Shown here piece by piece: positions 34,382-45,184 of a DNA stretch of 64,000 nucleotides (position 1 is its first letter; each line of letters begins with the position of its first letter). A model generated the notes under the pieces. That model saw only the letters and a program-made list of their open reading frames with translations. It did no database searches and had not been told where the DNA came from. The stretch is from contig CAUYUJ010017822.1 in the NCBI GenBank assembly GCA_963575745.1, positions 100,356-164,355 of the forward strand. Direction: 5' to 3'. The position numbers were made by a program, and so were the translations under genes. Source of the DNA: Prorocentrum cordatum. Its lineage: Eukaryota; Sar; Dinophyceae; Prorocentrales; Prorocentraceae.

Positions 34382-34509
34382 TATTTGGAGGAAGTATCGA
34401 GCGGGGGCCTCGTCGGTGAGTGAATTGTGAGGAAGTCTCCGGCGGGGGCCCCCTCCCTATGGGTCCCGCACTTCATGTCGGCAATCCGAGCGGGTCATCG
34501 GCAACCTGT
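34382..34509 (+). repeat. Isolated 160-bp satellite unit abutting the inverted repeat
   Basis: TTTGGAGGAAGTATCGAGCG through CGGGTCATCGGCAACCTGTA is a further unit of the 32,848 array. It is cut exactly where the left arm of the large inverted repeat begins (34,510). Confidence 0.85.
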
Positions 34510-34992
34510 AATTACTCCGACGGAAGGGCCCCACATGAGAATCTGTTTAGTTTGCCTTTACCCTTTTCCTCCTCGCCCTGACGGACACTCTCCTCTCGCC
34601 CGCCGCTCTGCCCTCACCTACCCCCCTCCCCTCCTTGTACTTACCCTCCTCCTCCTCCTCATCCTCCTCCTCCTCCTCCTCCTCCTCCTCCTCCTCCTCC
34701 TTCTCCACTTCCTCCTCATCATCACCCCCTCCCTACCCCTGCCCCGTCCTCGTCCTTCCCCTGTTTCTTCTCCGCCCGTTCCTCCACTTTCCCCTGGTCG
34801 GGACAAGCATATCGATTCTCCTCGGCGCCGTCGCCGCCGCGGCCAGAGCGCGCGCATTCCCCGACGGCTGGTTCGCGAAGCCTTTGGGACAACCCCGCGG
34901 GCCGCTGGGGCGCGGGGGCAGGCGGTCGGGACAGCCCCGCGGGCCAAGCTGTTGGGACAACCCCGCGGGCTTCGAGCGGGGCGCAGCCGCGC

Positions 34993-35721
34993 TCAGGCGG
35001 GAGGCAGCATGAACCCAAGCTCTGCGGCGAACTGCTCGGCCTCATCCCTGGACGCCTCCGCTCTCTTGTCGAACTCCAGGAGCGCCTTCCGCAAGGAAGC
35101 CGGCGGCCCGCGCTCCAGAAACTCGCGCGAGGGCGGCCGCAGGATCAGCCTGTTCCGCATGCACACGGCGCGGGAAAGCATGACGGAGAGGCGCAGCCAC
35201 CACTGGTCGTCCGACATGCCCGTGCGGCCAGCGTCCTCGCCCCTGGCGCAGTCGACAGCGACGCCCTTGCGGAGCGTCTGGCCCTGCGACAGCGTGGAAG
35301 TAAGGTAGGGCGCGCGAATCAGAATGAACCCCGAGCGGCGCACGGCGTGCGACCCCGAGCTCTGTCACGTGAACTCCTGCTCGCTGGGCCTGAACATCAG
35401 CAAGCTCCGAGCCCGCGCCTCGGCCTGGCCGTCGTCGTCGGCGTCTTCGGCGCCCTGTCGCAACAAATTTGCGACACGTCGCCGAAGACGATTCTGCTCT
35501 AGCGAGGCTGCGCCAGGCTGCGCTGACCCCACGTTTCCGGTGTCGCGGCCACGTCGCAGCCCAACAACTTGGCCGCCCTTGCCGAGCGTAGCAGCCTCAT
35601 CCCCCGGGCTCGCCGAGCGCGCGGCGGGCACCTTCACCTCGTGGGCGGCGCGCTTGGCGGCCACCAGGGGGCAAGTCAAGCGTTGCAGCCGCTTGCGCTC
35701 CTGCTTGTTGGGCTGCGACAT
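34993..35721 (-). CDS. Unidentified protein, left-arm copy, one in-frame stop or intron
   Basis: Read leftwards from the centre. The ATG lies at 35,721, inside the inner end of the right arm, and opens MSQPNKQERKRLQRL. About 118 codons later there is a TGA at 35,365; the same frame then continues for 120 codons to a TGA at the left. The C-terminal part contains TLSQGQTLRKGVAVDCARGE, DDQWWLRLSVMLSRAVCMRN and PPSREFLERGPPASLRKA, and ends ELGFMLPPA. These sections are conserved in the other arm. The stop is followed at once by CAG, so TGACAG may instead be the 3' end of an intron. No family is recognised. Confidence 0.5.
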
Positions 35722-35820
35722 GGCCGCGACACCGGAAGCGCGGGGTCAGCGCAGCCTGGCGCAGCCTCGCTAGAGCTGACGCAGCAGCAGAGAACCCTCC
35801 TCATCCTCCTCATCCTCATC

Positions 35821-35867
35821 GTCTTCGGCGCCCTGTCGCAAATTTGTTGCGACAGGGCGCCGAAGAC
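35821..35867. repeat. Perfect 21-bp stem, 5-base loop hairpin
   Basis: GTCTTCGGCGCCCTGTCGCA begins the left stem (21 bp with the following A), paired with TGCGACAGGGCGCCGAAGAC preceded by T, around ATTTG. The left-arm counterpart at 35,444-35,490 retains the shape with two or three mismatches. It lies within the predicted coding or intron region of the inverted repeat. Confidence 0.85.
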
Positions 35868-35945
35868 GCCGACGACGACGGCCAGGCCGAGGCGCGGGCT
35901 CGGAGCTTGCGAATGTCCAGGCCCAGCGGGCAGGAGCTCACGTAG

Positions 35946-36317
35946 CAGAGCTCGGGGTCGCACACCGTGCGCCGCTCGGGCTTCCCTCTGACTCACGCGT
36001 CCTTCCTCACCTCCACGCTGTCGCAGGGCCAGACGCTCGGCAAGGGCGTCACCATCGACTGCGCGAGGGGCGAGGACGCTGGCCGCACGGGCATGTCGGA
36101 CGCCCAGTGGTGGCTGCACCTCTACGTCATGTTTTCCCGCGCCGTGTGCATGCGGAACAAGCTGATCCTGCGGCCGCCATCGCGTGAGTTTCTGGAGCGC
36201 GGGCCGCCGGCTTCCTTGCGGAAGGCGTTCCTGGAGTTCGACAAGAGAGCGGAGGCGTCCAGGGATGAGGCCGAGCAGCTCGCCGCAGAGCTTGGGTTCA
36301 TGTTGCCTCCCGCCTGA
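35946..36317 (+). CDS. Unidentified protein, right-arm copy, 5' end decayed
   Basis: The frame is open from just after a TAG (35,943-35,945) to TGA at 36,317. It encodes the same C-terminal domain as the left copy, with conservative changes (AQWWLHLYVMFSRAVCMRNK here). Upstream in-frame sequence (MSRPSGQELT) is still homologous. Further in, a CT-rich insertion of about 38 bp (35,785-35,820) shifts the frame, and the equivalent of the start codon on the left side is ACG. This copy therefore lacks an intact 5' half. Both copies have a stop at the same codon but spelled differently (TGA and TAG), followed by a conserved AG. Confidence 0.5.
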   Translation, partial: QSSGSHTVRRSGFPLTHASFLTSTLSQGQTLGKGVTIDCARGEDAGRTGMSDAQWWLHLYVMFSRAVCMRNKLILRPPSREFLERGPPASLRKAFLEFDKRAEASRDEAEQLAAELGFMLPPA

Positions 36318-36869
36318 GCGCGGCTGCGCCCCGCTCGAAGCCCGCGGGGTTGTCCTAACGGCTTGGCCCGCGGGGCTGTCCCGACCGCCTGCCCCCGCGC
36401 CCCAGCGGCCCGCGGGGTTGTCCCAAAGGCTTCGCGAACCAGCCGTCGGGGAATGCGCGCGCTCTGGCCGCGGCGGCGACGGCGGCGAAGAGAATCGATT
36501 TGCTTGCCCCGACCAGGGGGAAGGGGAGGAGCGCGCGGAGAAGAAGCAGGGGAAGGACGAGGACGGGGCAGGGGTAGGGAGGGGGTGATGATGAGGAGGA
36601 AGTGGAGAAGGAGGAGGAGGAGGAGGAGGATAAATAGAAGTAGGGGGAGTAGGTGAGGGCAGAACGGCGGGCGAGAGGAGAGTGTCCGTCAGGGCGAGGA
36701 GGAAAAGGGTAAGGGCAGGTTAAACAGATTCTCATGTGGGGTCCTTCCGTCGGAATAATTTCCAACAACAAAACCCAGAGCGACCCTACCTAGGAGTTGG
36801 AGCCCCGAAGAGAGCAATACTAGTAGTAACGGTAAACGCCGTCCTCCTCCTTCTCCTCATCGTCGCAGT

Positions 36870-36881
36870 TGTAGCAGTAGC

Positions 36882-36922
<41 letters not shown>

Positions 36923-36923
36923 C

Positions 36924-36987
<64 letters not shown>

Positions 36988-37022
36988 AGTAATAGTAGTA
37001 GTAGTAGTAGTAGTAGTAGTAA

Positions 37023-37065
<43 letters not shown>

Positions 37066-37486
37066 CGTAGTAGTCGTAGTAGTAGTAGTAGTAATAGTAG
37101 TAGTAGTAGTTTATAGTAGCAGTAGTAGTAGTAGTAAATGAAGTCGTAGTAGTAAGTCCGTAGTCGTATCGTTAAGTCGTAGTCGTAGGTCCGTAGTCGT
37201 AGTCGTAGTAGTCGTAAAGTATAAGTAGTAGTAGTGTAGTAGTAGTAGTAGTACTAGTAGCCTAGTGGTAGTGTAGTGGTAGTGGGTAGTGGTAGTAGTA
37301 TAGTAAGCAGCACAGTCGTAGTAGTAGTAGTAGTAATAGGTAAGTGGTGGTAGTAGTAGTAGTAGTTGTCGTAAAAGTAGTCGTAGTAGCCGTAGTAGTA
37401 CTATTACTCGTAGTAGTATTAGTAGTCGTAGTAGTAGCAGTAAGTAAGTAGTGACTAGTATGAGCCTGAGCAGTGAAGTGTATTTC

Positions 37487-37520
<34 letters not shown>

Positions 37521-37575
37521 AGTAGTACAGCGTACAACATGTTATATTGACAATATAAGAAAGTAAGAAAAATAA

Positions 37576-37614
<39 letters not shown>

Positions 37615-37660
37615 CAGTAGTGGTGGTAGTAGTAGTACTAGTAGTAATAATACTACAGCT
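36870..37660. repeat. (GTA)n tract 2
   Basis: GTAGTAGTA with AAGTAGT interruptions and GTCGTAGTC islands, same family as 31,029-32,575. A short non-repeat island with ATGTTATATTGACAATATAAG lies near 37,540. Confidence 0.95.
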
Positions 37661-37672
37661 TAATACCTGCAT

Positions 37673-37866
37673 ATACATCTAGACCTACATCCACATCTAC
37701 ACTTACAGCTACATCTACATGTACACATGCATATACATCTACATCTACATCTACAACCACACTCACATCCACATCTACATATACACCTACATCTACACCT
37801 ACATGTACATCTACATCTACATCTACACCTACATCCACAGCTACACCTACACCTACATCTAACTAT
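37673..37866. repeat. (ACATCT)n hexamer tract
   Basis: ACATCTACATCTACA units with ACATCCACA variants. A 75-residue His-Leu frame on the plus strand is repeat-derived. Confidence 0.95.
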
Positions 37867-37869
37867 ACT

Positions 37870-38602
37870 TATATGGTATGCTGCGCTATGCTATGCTATG
37901 CGATGCTGCGCTATGCTGCGCTATGCTGCGCTATGCTATGCTAGGGTATGCTAGGCTGCGCTATGGTTTGCTAGGCTATGCTATGCTATGATATGCTGCG
38001 CTATGCTACGCTGTGCTATGCTGCGCTATGATATGCTATAATATGCTATGCTGCGCTATGCTGTGCTATGCTAGGCCATGCTATGATATGCTATGCTGCG
38101 CTATGTTATGATATGCTATGCTATGCTGCGCTATGCTATGATATGCTATGCTATGCTATGCTGCGCTATGATATGATGTTATATGGGATGCAGCGCTATG
38201 ATGTGTTATGTTATGATATGCTATGCTGCGCTGTGTGATGCTAAACTAAGCTATGATATGTTATGTTATGCTATGATGCGCTGTGCTATGTTATGCTATG
38301 TTATGATATGATATGCTATGATGCGCTATGCTAGGCTGCGCTATGCTATGCGATGTGATGCTATGATATGTTATGATATGCTACGCTATGCTATGCTAAT
38401 GCTGCGCTGCGCTAAGTTAAGTTAAGTTGCGCTGAGCCAAGCTAAGCTACGCTAAGCTAAGCTAAGCTAGGCTAGGCCAAGCTAAGCTAGGCGAAGCTAA
38501 GCTAAGCCATGCTGGGCTAAGCTAGGCTAGGCTAAGCTAAGCTAAGCTAAGTTGAGCTAGGCTAAGCTAAGATGAGATACGCAACGCTAAGCTAAGGGGA
38601 CG
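37870..38602. repeat. (CTATG)n then (GCTAA)n pentamer satellites
   Basis: Positions 37,870-38,400 are CTATGCTATGCTGCG pentamers with GATAT variants. From 38,400 to 38,602 the unit changes to GCTAAGCTAA. One base change (CTATG to CTAAG) links the two units, so the second may have evolved from the first. Confidence 0.95.
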
Positions 38603-38709
38603 TAACTGGGAGGGGGGGCGGATCCTGGGGGAACCGCCCGGGGCGAGCCCCACTGCCCGACCCCTTGAAGCTCAGAGTGTAAGAACCCTTCTAGGCAGAG
38701 CCCAGGTAG

Positions 38710-38926
38710 GGAAGTAGTAGTCGTAGTAGTAGTAGTAGTAGTAGTAGTAGCAGTAGTAGTAGTAGTAGTAGTAGTAGTTATAGTTGTAGTAGTAGTCGTA
38801 GTAGTGGTAGTAGTAGCAGTAGTAGTAGTAGTAGTAGTCGTAGTAGTAGTAGTAGTAGTAGTAGTAGTAATAGCAACAGTAGAGCAACAGTAGTAGTAGT
38901 AGTAGTAGTAGTAATAGTACTACTAC

Positions 38927-38958
<32 letters not shown>

Positions 38959-39226
38959 ATAGTAGTAGTAGTAGTAGTAGTGGTGACAGTAGTAATACTA
39001 GTAGGAGTAGTAACCGTAGTATGGGAAGTAGTAGTAGTAGCTGTAATACTTCTACCCGTAATAGTAATAGTAATGATAGTAGTCGTATTGGAAGTCGTAG
39101 TAGTAATAAAAATAGTAGTAGTAGTAGTAACGCTCGTAAGAGCAGTAGTGTTCCTAGTACGGGTAGTCACACTACTCCTACTACGAAGACTACTACCTTT
39201 ACGACTACTTCTACGACGACTACGAA

Positions 39227-39261
<35 letters not shown>

Positions 39262-39291
39262 TTACTACGTGAACTACTGCTACTTCTTCTT

Positions 39292-39324
<33 letters not shown>

Positions 39325-39355
39325 TCAACAGTACTGGTACTAGTACTCGAACTCG

Positions 39356-39444
<89 letters not shown>

Positions 39445-39678
39445 AACAATAATGAATAATAAATAGTAATGATACGAACTACCCCTATTACTACTAACAA
39501 CGGCGACCAGTAGTGAATCGGTTGTAGTACGCTGGTCGCGAAGTAGCAGCCGACGATCACCTTCGTCGTCGTCGTAGTATCAGTAAGCAGTAGCAGTAAG
39601 TAGTAGTAGTAGTAGTAGTAGTAGTAGCACTACTCGCACTCCCACGACTCCTACTACTACTACTACTACTACGACGAG

Positions 39679-39747
<69 letters not shown>

Positions 39748-39898
39748 CCTAACTACTACTACTACTAGCAGTGTTAGTAGTAGTAGTAATACTAATTGTG
39801 ACATTACAATAGTATTAGTAGTAGTAGTAGTAGAAATAAAAATAGTAGTAGTAGTAGTAGCAGTAGTAGTGGTAGTAATCGTAGTGGTCGTAGTACTG

Positions 39899-39952
<54 letters not shown>

Positions 39953-40126
39953 ATAGTGCTAAAGTTTTAAGGATCGTAGTTGTAGTCGTAGTCGTAGCAG
40001 GCCAATTTATCGGTTAAACAATAAACGCGGGACCAGTACTACTACTAGGAGTTTGTAATGTCAACGATCGTGGTAAATGCCGTCGTCGATTTCGCCGTCG
40101 TCGTCGCAATAGTAGTCGTAGAAGTG

Positions 40127-40208
<82 letters not shown>

Positions 40209-40334
40209 CAACAGCAGCAGTAGTAGTAGTAGTAGTAGTAGTAGTTGTTATTGTTGTTGTTAGAGTAGTTGCAGTAGTAGAAACTATCACTACAACTTCA
40301 ACTGCTGCTACCACTACAAGTACTACCACTACTA

Positions 40335-40394
<60 letters not shown>

Positions 40395-40416
40395 GTAGTA
40401 GTAGTAGTAGTAGTAA

Positions 40417-40481
<65 letters not shown>

Positions 40482-40620
40482 GTAATGGTGGTAGTAGTAG
40501 TAGTAGTAGTAGTAGCTGTGGTAATCGTAGTGGCAGTCGTTGGAGTAGTTGCAGTAGTGATAGCAGTAGTAGTAATAATAATTGTAGTAGTTGTAATAAT
40601 AGTTGTCGTCGGCGTGATAA
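38710..40620. repeat. (GTA)n/(TAC)n array with strand switches
   Basis: GTA repeats switch to ACTACTACT at about 39,165-39,450 and 39,640-39,770, with a smaller block near 40,300-40,395, then back to GTA. At 38,917 and 40,392 the switch is immediate (TACTACTAGTAGTA), giving perfect inverted microsatellite junctions. Unique islands such as CGGCGACCAGTAGTGAATCG (39,500) separate blocks. Confidence 0.95.
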
Positions 40621-40734
40621 CAATAATGTTCAGCGGCAGTAACAAGTGGCACGCGTGCCCTGGCTCTTGCACTAAGGAGCCGCGAGAGACAGGAGGCTTT
40701 CGCCTCCTTCCTCCAGGAGTTTATTTTTGTGGCC

Positions 40735-41800
40735 GCCGGGGGGAGGACGAACGACGAACGAACGACGACGACGAGCGAAAATAAAGAGGTCCGAGCTCTA
40801 GAACACAGCTGCGCAAGATAACAAAGGGTCCAGGGCGAGGGGGGCTGGGGCCAGGGCCGGGGGGGGGGAGGCTGGGTCCAGGGCCAGGGCCAGCGGGGCA
40901 AGGGGGGCGGGGGGCCAGGGCCAGGGGAGGAGGCAGGGTCCAGGGCCAGGACCAGAGGGACGACGACAAACGAAAATAAAGGATCCAGGGCGAGGGGAAC
41001 TGGGGACAGGGCCGGCGGGGGGGAGGCTGGGTCCAGGCCCTGGGCCAGCGGGGCAAGGGGAGCTGGGGCCAGGACCAGGGGGGGGAGGTTGGGTCCAGGG
41101 CCAGGACCGGACCAGGGACCCAGCGGGGCGAGGGGGGCTCCACGGGGCCAGGACCAGGCGGGGAGGTTGGGTCCAGGGCCAGAGTCGGACCAGGGACGAC
41201 GAACGAAAACAAAGGGTCCAGCAAGGGGGGGAGTTGGGTCCAGGGCCAGGACCGGACCAGCTGCCAGGGACGACGACGAGCGAAAATAAAGGGTTGCCAG
41301 GGCGAGGTGGGCTGGGGCCAGGGCCGGGGGGGGCGCTGGGTCCAGGGCCAGGGTTAGCGGGGCGACGGGGGCTGGGGCCAGGGCCAGGTGGGGAGGTTGG
41401 GTCCAGGGCCGGGGCCAGAGGGACAACGACAAACGAAAAAAAAGGTCCAGGGCGAGGGGGGCTGGGGACAGGGCCGGCGGGGGGGGGGCTGGGTCCAGGC
41501 CCTGGGCCAGCGGGGCGAGGGGAGCTGGGGCCAGGACCAGGGGGGAGGTTGGGTCCAGGGCCAGGACCGGACCAGGGACGACGACGAGCGAAAATAAAGG
41601 GTCCAGGGCGAGGGGGACTGGGGCCAGGGCCGGGTGGGAGGGAGGCTGGGTCCAGGGCCAGGGCCAGCGGGGCGAGGGGGGCTGAGGCCAGGACGGGGGG
41701 GGGAGGTTGGGTCCAGGGTCGGGACCGGACCAGGGGCCGGGGACGACGACGAACGAACGAAAATAAAGAGGTCCGAGCTCTAGAGCACACCTGTGCAAGA
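40735..41800. repeat. G-rich higher-order array with GAAAATAAAG blocks
   Basis: Units of GGTCCAGGGCCAGG-type decamers are grouped into blocks of about 250-350 bp, each opened by a ACGACGA-CGAAAATAAA word (40,778, 40,971, 41,209, 41,286, 41,436 diverged, 41,590, 41,760). The array starts and ends with GTCCGAGCTCTAGA-CACA and GCAAGATAA-AAA (40,789 and 41,771). Pro/Gly frames on both strands are repeat-derived. Confidence 0.85.
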
Positions 41801-43205
41801 TAATAAACTGGTCGGGGCGAAGGGGGCGGCGCGCTGGGCTGCTGGGGAGAGGGGGATGGGGGGGGGGGCGACGACGACGCCGAAATAAAGTGGTCGGGGC
41901 GGAGAGGGCGGCGCGCTGGGCTGCTGGGGAAAAGGACAGGGGGGGGGTGGGGAGGGGGGGGGGGGGGGGGGGGGCGACACAACGCCGAAATAAAGTGGTC
42001 GGGGCGGAGGGGGCAGCGCGCTGGGCTGCTGAGGAGAGGGAGAGGGGGGGGGCGACGACGACGCCGAAATAAAGTCGTCGGGGCGGAGGGGGCGGTGCGC
42101 TGGGGTGCTGGGGAGCGACGCGTAGCGACGCATGTCGACACAACGCCGAAATAGGGCGACGACGACGACGAAATAAAGTGGTCGGGGCGGAGAGGGCGGC
42201 GCGCTGGGCTGCTGGGGAAAAGGACACATGTCGACACAACGCCGAAATAGGGCGACGACGACGCCGAAATAAAGTGGTCGGGGCGGAGAGGGCGGTGCGC
42301 TGGGCTGCTGGGGAAAAGGACCGGGGGGGGGCGACGACGACGCCGAAATAAAGTGGTCGGGGCGGAGGGGGCAGCGCGCTGGGCTGCTGAGGAGAGGGAG
42401 AGGGGGGTGGAGGGGGGGGCGACGACGAAGCCGAAATAAAGTCGTCGGGGCGGAGGGGGCGGTGCGCTGGGGTGCTGGGGAGCGACACATAGCGACACAT
42501 GTCGACACAACGCCGAAATAAAGTGGTCGGGGTGGAGGGGGCAGCGCGCTGGGCTGCTGAGGAGAAGGAGAGGGGGGGGGAGCGACGACGACGCCGAAAT
42601 AAAGTCGTCGGGGCGGAGGGGGCGGTGCGCTGGGGTGCTGGGGAGCGACACATAGCGACACATGTCGACACAACGCCGAAATAAAGTGGTCGGGGCGGAG
42701 GGGGCAGCGCGCTGGGCTGCTGAGGAGAGGGAGAGGGGGGTGGGGACGACGACGCCGAAATAAAGTCGTCGGGGCGGAGAGGGCGGTGCGCTGGGCTGCT
42801 GGGGAGCGACACATAGCGACACATGTCGACACAACGCCGAAATAAAGTGGTCGGGGCGGAGGGGGCAGCGCGCTGGGCTGCTGAGGAGAGGGAGAGGGGG
42901 GGGGGGCGACGACGACGCCGAAATAAAGTCGTCGGGGCGGAGGGGGCGGTGCGCTGGGGTGCTGGGGATCGACACATAGCGACACATGTCGACACATATC
43001 GACATATAGAGACATATATCGACACACACACACATCGACGCATAGCGACACACAGCGACACATAGCGACGCACACATGGAGACGCATAGCGACACACAGC
43101 GACACATATAGCGGCACATGAAGGGCACAAGGCACACAGCGACACATATAGCGACACATGAAGGGCACAAGGCAGCTGGGGGGGAGCCGACGACGACGCC
43201 GAAAT
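41800..43205. repeat. 80-105-bp satellite with GCCGAAATAAAGTGGTCGG
   Basis: GAAATAAAG falls at 41,882, 41,987, 42,066, 42,170, 42,266, 42,345, 42,433, 42,515, 42,594 and onward. Each is followed by GGTCGGGGCGGAG and CGCGCTGGGCTGCTG, with a poly-G run in many units. Some units carry an insert of CGACACATAGCGACACATG, which expands into a run at 42,967-43,170. The 921- and 855-codon frames on the minus strand arise because units keep frame and lack stops. They have no protein-like content. Confidence 0.9.
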
Positions 43206-43505
43206 AAAGTGGTCGGAGCTCTAGACACCCTGTGCAAGAGAATAAAGAGATCCGAGCTCTAGAGCAAAGCTGTGCAAGATAATAAAGCGTTCGCGGCGGA
43301 AGGGGCAGTGGGCGGGGCTCCCGCTGGGCGCTGGGGGCGCGGGGGGGCTCGGGGCAGAGCGCCACGGCGCGGGGGTCCCACTCTGGCGCTGGGGACGCGT
43401 GGGGGGGGGTGCGACGCGGAATAAAGTGGTCGGAGCTCTAGACACCATGTGTAAGATAACAAAGTGGTCGGAGCTGTAGACACCCTGTGCAAGATAAAGA
43501 TAACG
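43206..43505. repeat. GAGCTCTAGA / GTGCAAGATAA boundary repeats
   Basis: Four further copies of the GTCCGAGCTCTAGAGCA and TGTGCAAGATAATAAAG boundary word (about 43,210, 43,246, 43,430 and 43,465), with GC-rich inserts. The same word delimits the two preceding arrays. Confidence 0.75.
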
Positions 43506-43559
43506 TAGCAACCCGCAATTGCGGATAAGAATGAGGGGGCGGGCGCGGGCGACGCGGGC

Positions 43560-44425
43560 GTCGAGCCAGCGGACCTCGTGGCCCTCACGAATGCAAAAGA
43601 AGCCTGGAACGAGTGCAAACAAACGCCCGCCGCAGGCGCCGAAAATTTTGGGTGGGTCGCGAGGTGGGTCGCGGGGGTCGCGGGTGGGTCGCAGGTGGGT
43701 CGCGGTGGGTCGCGGGTGGGTCGCGGGCTGGTCGCGGGTGGGTCGCGGGGTGGGTCGCAGGTGGGTCTCGGGGTGGGTCGCCAGTGGGTCGCGCGTGGGT
43801 CGCCGATGCAAAAAAATACGCCGCACGCGCCGAAGTTTTGGCTTGTTCAATGAACGTAATTTGGGTCGCGGGTGGGTCGCAGGCTCCCCACCTCCACCTG
43901 GGAGGAATTCAAAAACAGCCCGCCGCAGGCGCCGAACATTTTGATTTGTACACTGAACGCGGTTTGGATCGCGGTCGGGTCGCAAATTCTCCACCTGGAA
44001 GGACCTGGAACGAATGCAAAAGAAACCCGCCGCAGGCACCCAAAATTTTGTGTGGGTCGCGGGGTGGGTCGCGGGTGGGTCGCGGGTGGGTCGCGGTGGG
44101 TCGCCGGTGGGTCGCGGGTGGGTCGCTGGGGCGGTCTCGGGGTGGGTCGCGGGTGGGCCGCGGGTGGGTTGCGGGTGTGGTGCGGGATAGGTCGCGGGTG
44201 GGCGCGGTGGGGTCGCGGTTGGTTCGCGGGGGTGGTCTCGCGGTTTGGTCTCGACGGAGCGGGTCGCAGGGGGTCGCGGGTGGTGCGGGTGGGTGCGGGT
44301 GGGTCGGGGGTGGGTCGCGGTTGGTCGCGGGTGTGGAGTCGCGGGTGGGTCGGGGTGGGTGCGGGGGTGGGTCGCGGATGGGTGCCGGGGTGGGTGCGGG
44401 TGGGTTCGGGGGGGGCGCGGGTGGA
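43560..44425 (+). repeat. GGTCGCGGGTG array with interspersed 60-bp spacers
   Basis: Decamer/undecamer GGTCGCGGGTGG runs (43,650-43,800, 44,050-44,420) alternate with spacers containing CCCGCCGCAGGCGCC and AAAATTTTG words (43,625, 43,815, 43,920, 44,030). Four spacer copies share a GAATGCAAAAGAA or GATGCAAAAAAATA start. It is a higher-order satellite, and its open frames in several phases reflect composition. Confidence 0.85.
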
Positions 44426-44429
44426 CTGA

Positions 44430-44545
44430 CGACAACAACACACAAAACAACAACAACAACAAAACAACAACAACAACAACAAAAACAACAACAAACAACA
44501 ACACACAACAAAAACAACACAAACAACCACAACTAAACAACAACA

Positions 44546-44576
<31 letters not shown>

Positions 44577-44610
44577 AAACAACAACAAACAACAACAAAC
44601 AACAAACAAC

Positions 44611-44645
<35 letters not shown>

Positions 44646-44729
44646 CCACCAACAACAACAACAACCAACAACCAACAACCAACAACCAACAACCAACAAC
44701 CAACAACCAACAACCAACAACCAACAACC

Positions 44730-44760
<31 letters not shown>

Positions 44761-44885
44761 GCAACAACAACAACAGCACCAGCACCAACAACAACACCAA
44801 CACCAACACCAACACCAACACCAACACCACCACCACCACCACCACCAACAACAGCAACAACCACAACACCATCATCAACATTAAT
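44430..44885. repeat. (AAC)n/(CCAACAA)n microsatellite
   Basis: AACAACAAC with blocks of CAACCAACAA heptamers (44,665-44,730), CACCAACAC (44,780-44,830) and a CACCACCAC end. The AAC-element junction motifs are absent, so this tract is a different class from those at 5540 and 8440. Confidence 0.95.
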
Positions 44886-45184
44886 CCGCATCGCGGAATT
44901 CCACTTCAGCTACGCACCCAGGGACAGTGAATGACCGTTCGGTTCAGCCCCCTCACTCTGGTAATTTGTTTACAGCGCGGCTATCACCCTGTGGCGGCGC
45001 CGAAACCCCCAAACGCCTCACAAGTCTGAGCGAAGGCCGACAGCTTGGGAGACAGGCCAGGGCCCCAGCGGCCCGAGGAGTGGAGGTCGAGGAGGAGGGG
45101 CGAGGGAGGGCAGACGCCAGAGAGATGCCCTGCGGACGGGCAGGAGGAGTACCGCCTCGGAAGCATCCCTGGGAAAAGACGGGA

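Larger units (their letters stand above)
34510..36760. repeat. 2.25-kb inverted duplication, 1.06-kb arms, 136-bp spacer
   Basis: Left arm 34,510-35,568 and right arm 35,705-36,760. Outer ends are AATTACTCCGACGGAAGG and CCTTCCGTCGGAATAATT. Inner ends are CGCAGCCCAACAA and TTGTTGGGCTGCG. Matched pairs sum to 71,270-71,272 near both ends, but to 71,310 around 35,421/35,889, so compensating CT-tract indels occurred. Divergence is clear but uneven, including a roughly 30% different patch at 35,300-35,330 against 35,975-36,005. That makes a simple foldback sequencing chimera unlikely. Each arm carries an outward-reading copy of the same ORF. Confidence 0.92.

Noticed and set aside
35324-35773. Inward-reading frame across the inverted repeat (plus strand on the left arm) with SCSLGLNISKLRARASAW
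   Set aside because: Locally protein-like, but it does not extend with similar quality. Its continuation is the Ser/Arg-rich antisense of the better outward frame. Kept only as a doubt about which strand is coding near 35,400.
34510-36760. Assembly artefact explanation for the palindrome
   Set aside because: The arms differ by many substitutions and compensating indels, including a strongly diverged patch, which a foldback read chimera would not create. Long-read confirmation is still desirable.
40392-43365. Minus-strand frames of 921 and 855 codons
   Set aside because: They are translations of G/C-rich tandem units that lack stop codons on one strand. The peptides are periodic Pro/Arg/Phe-rich copies of the satellite with no domain.
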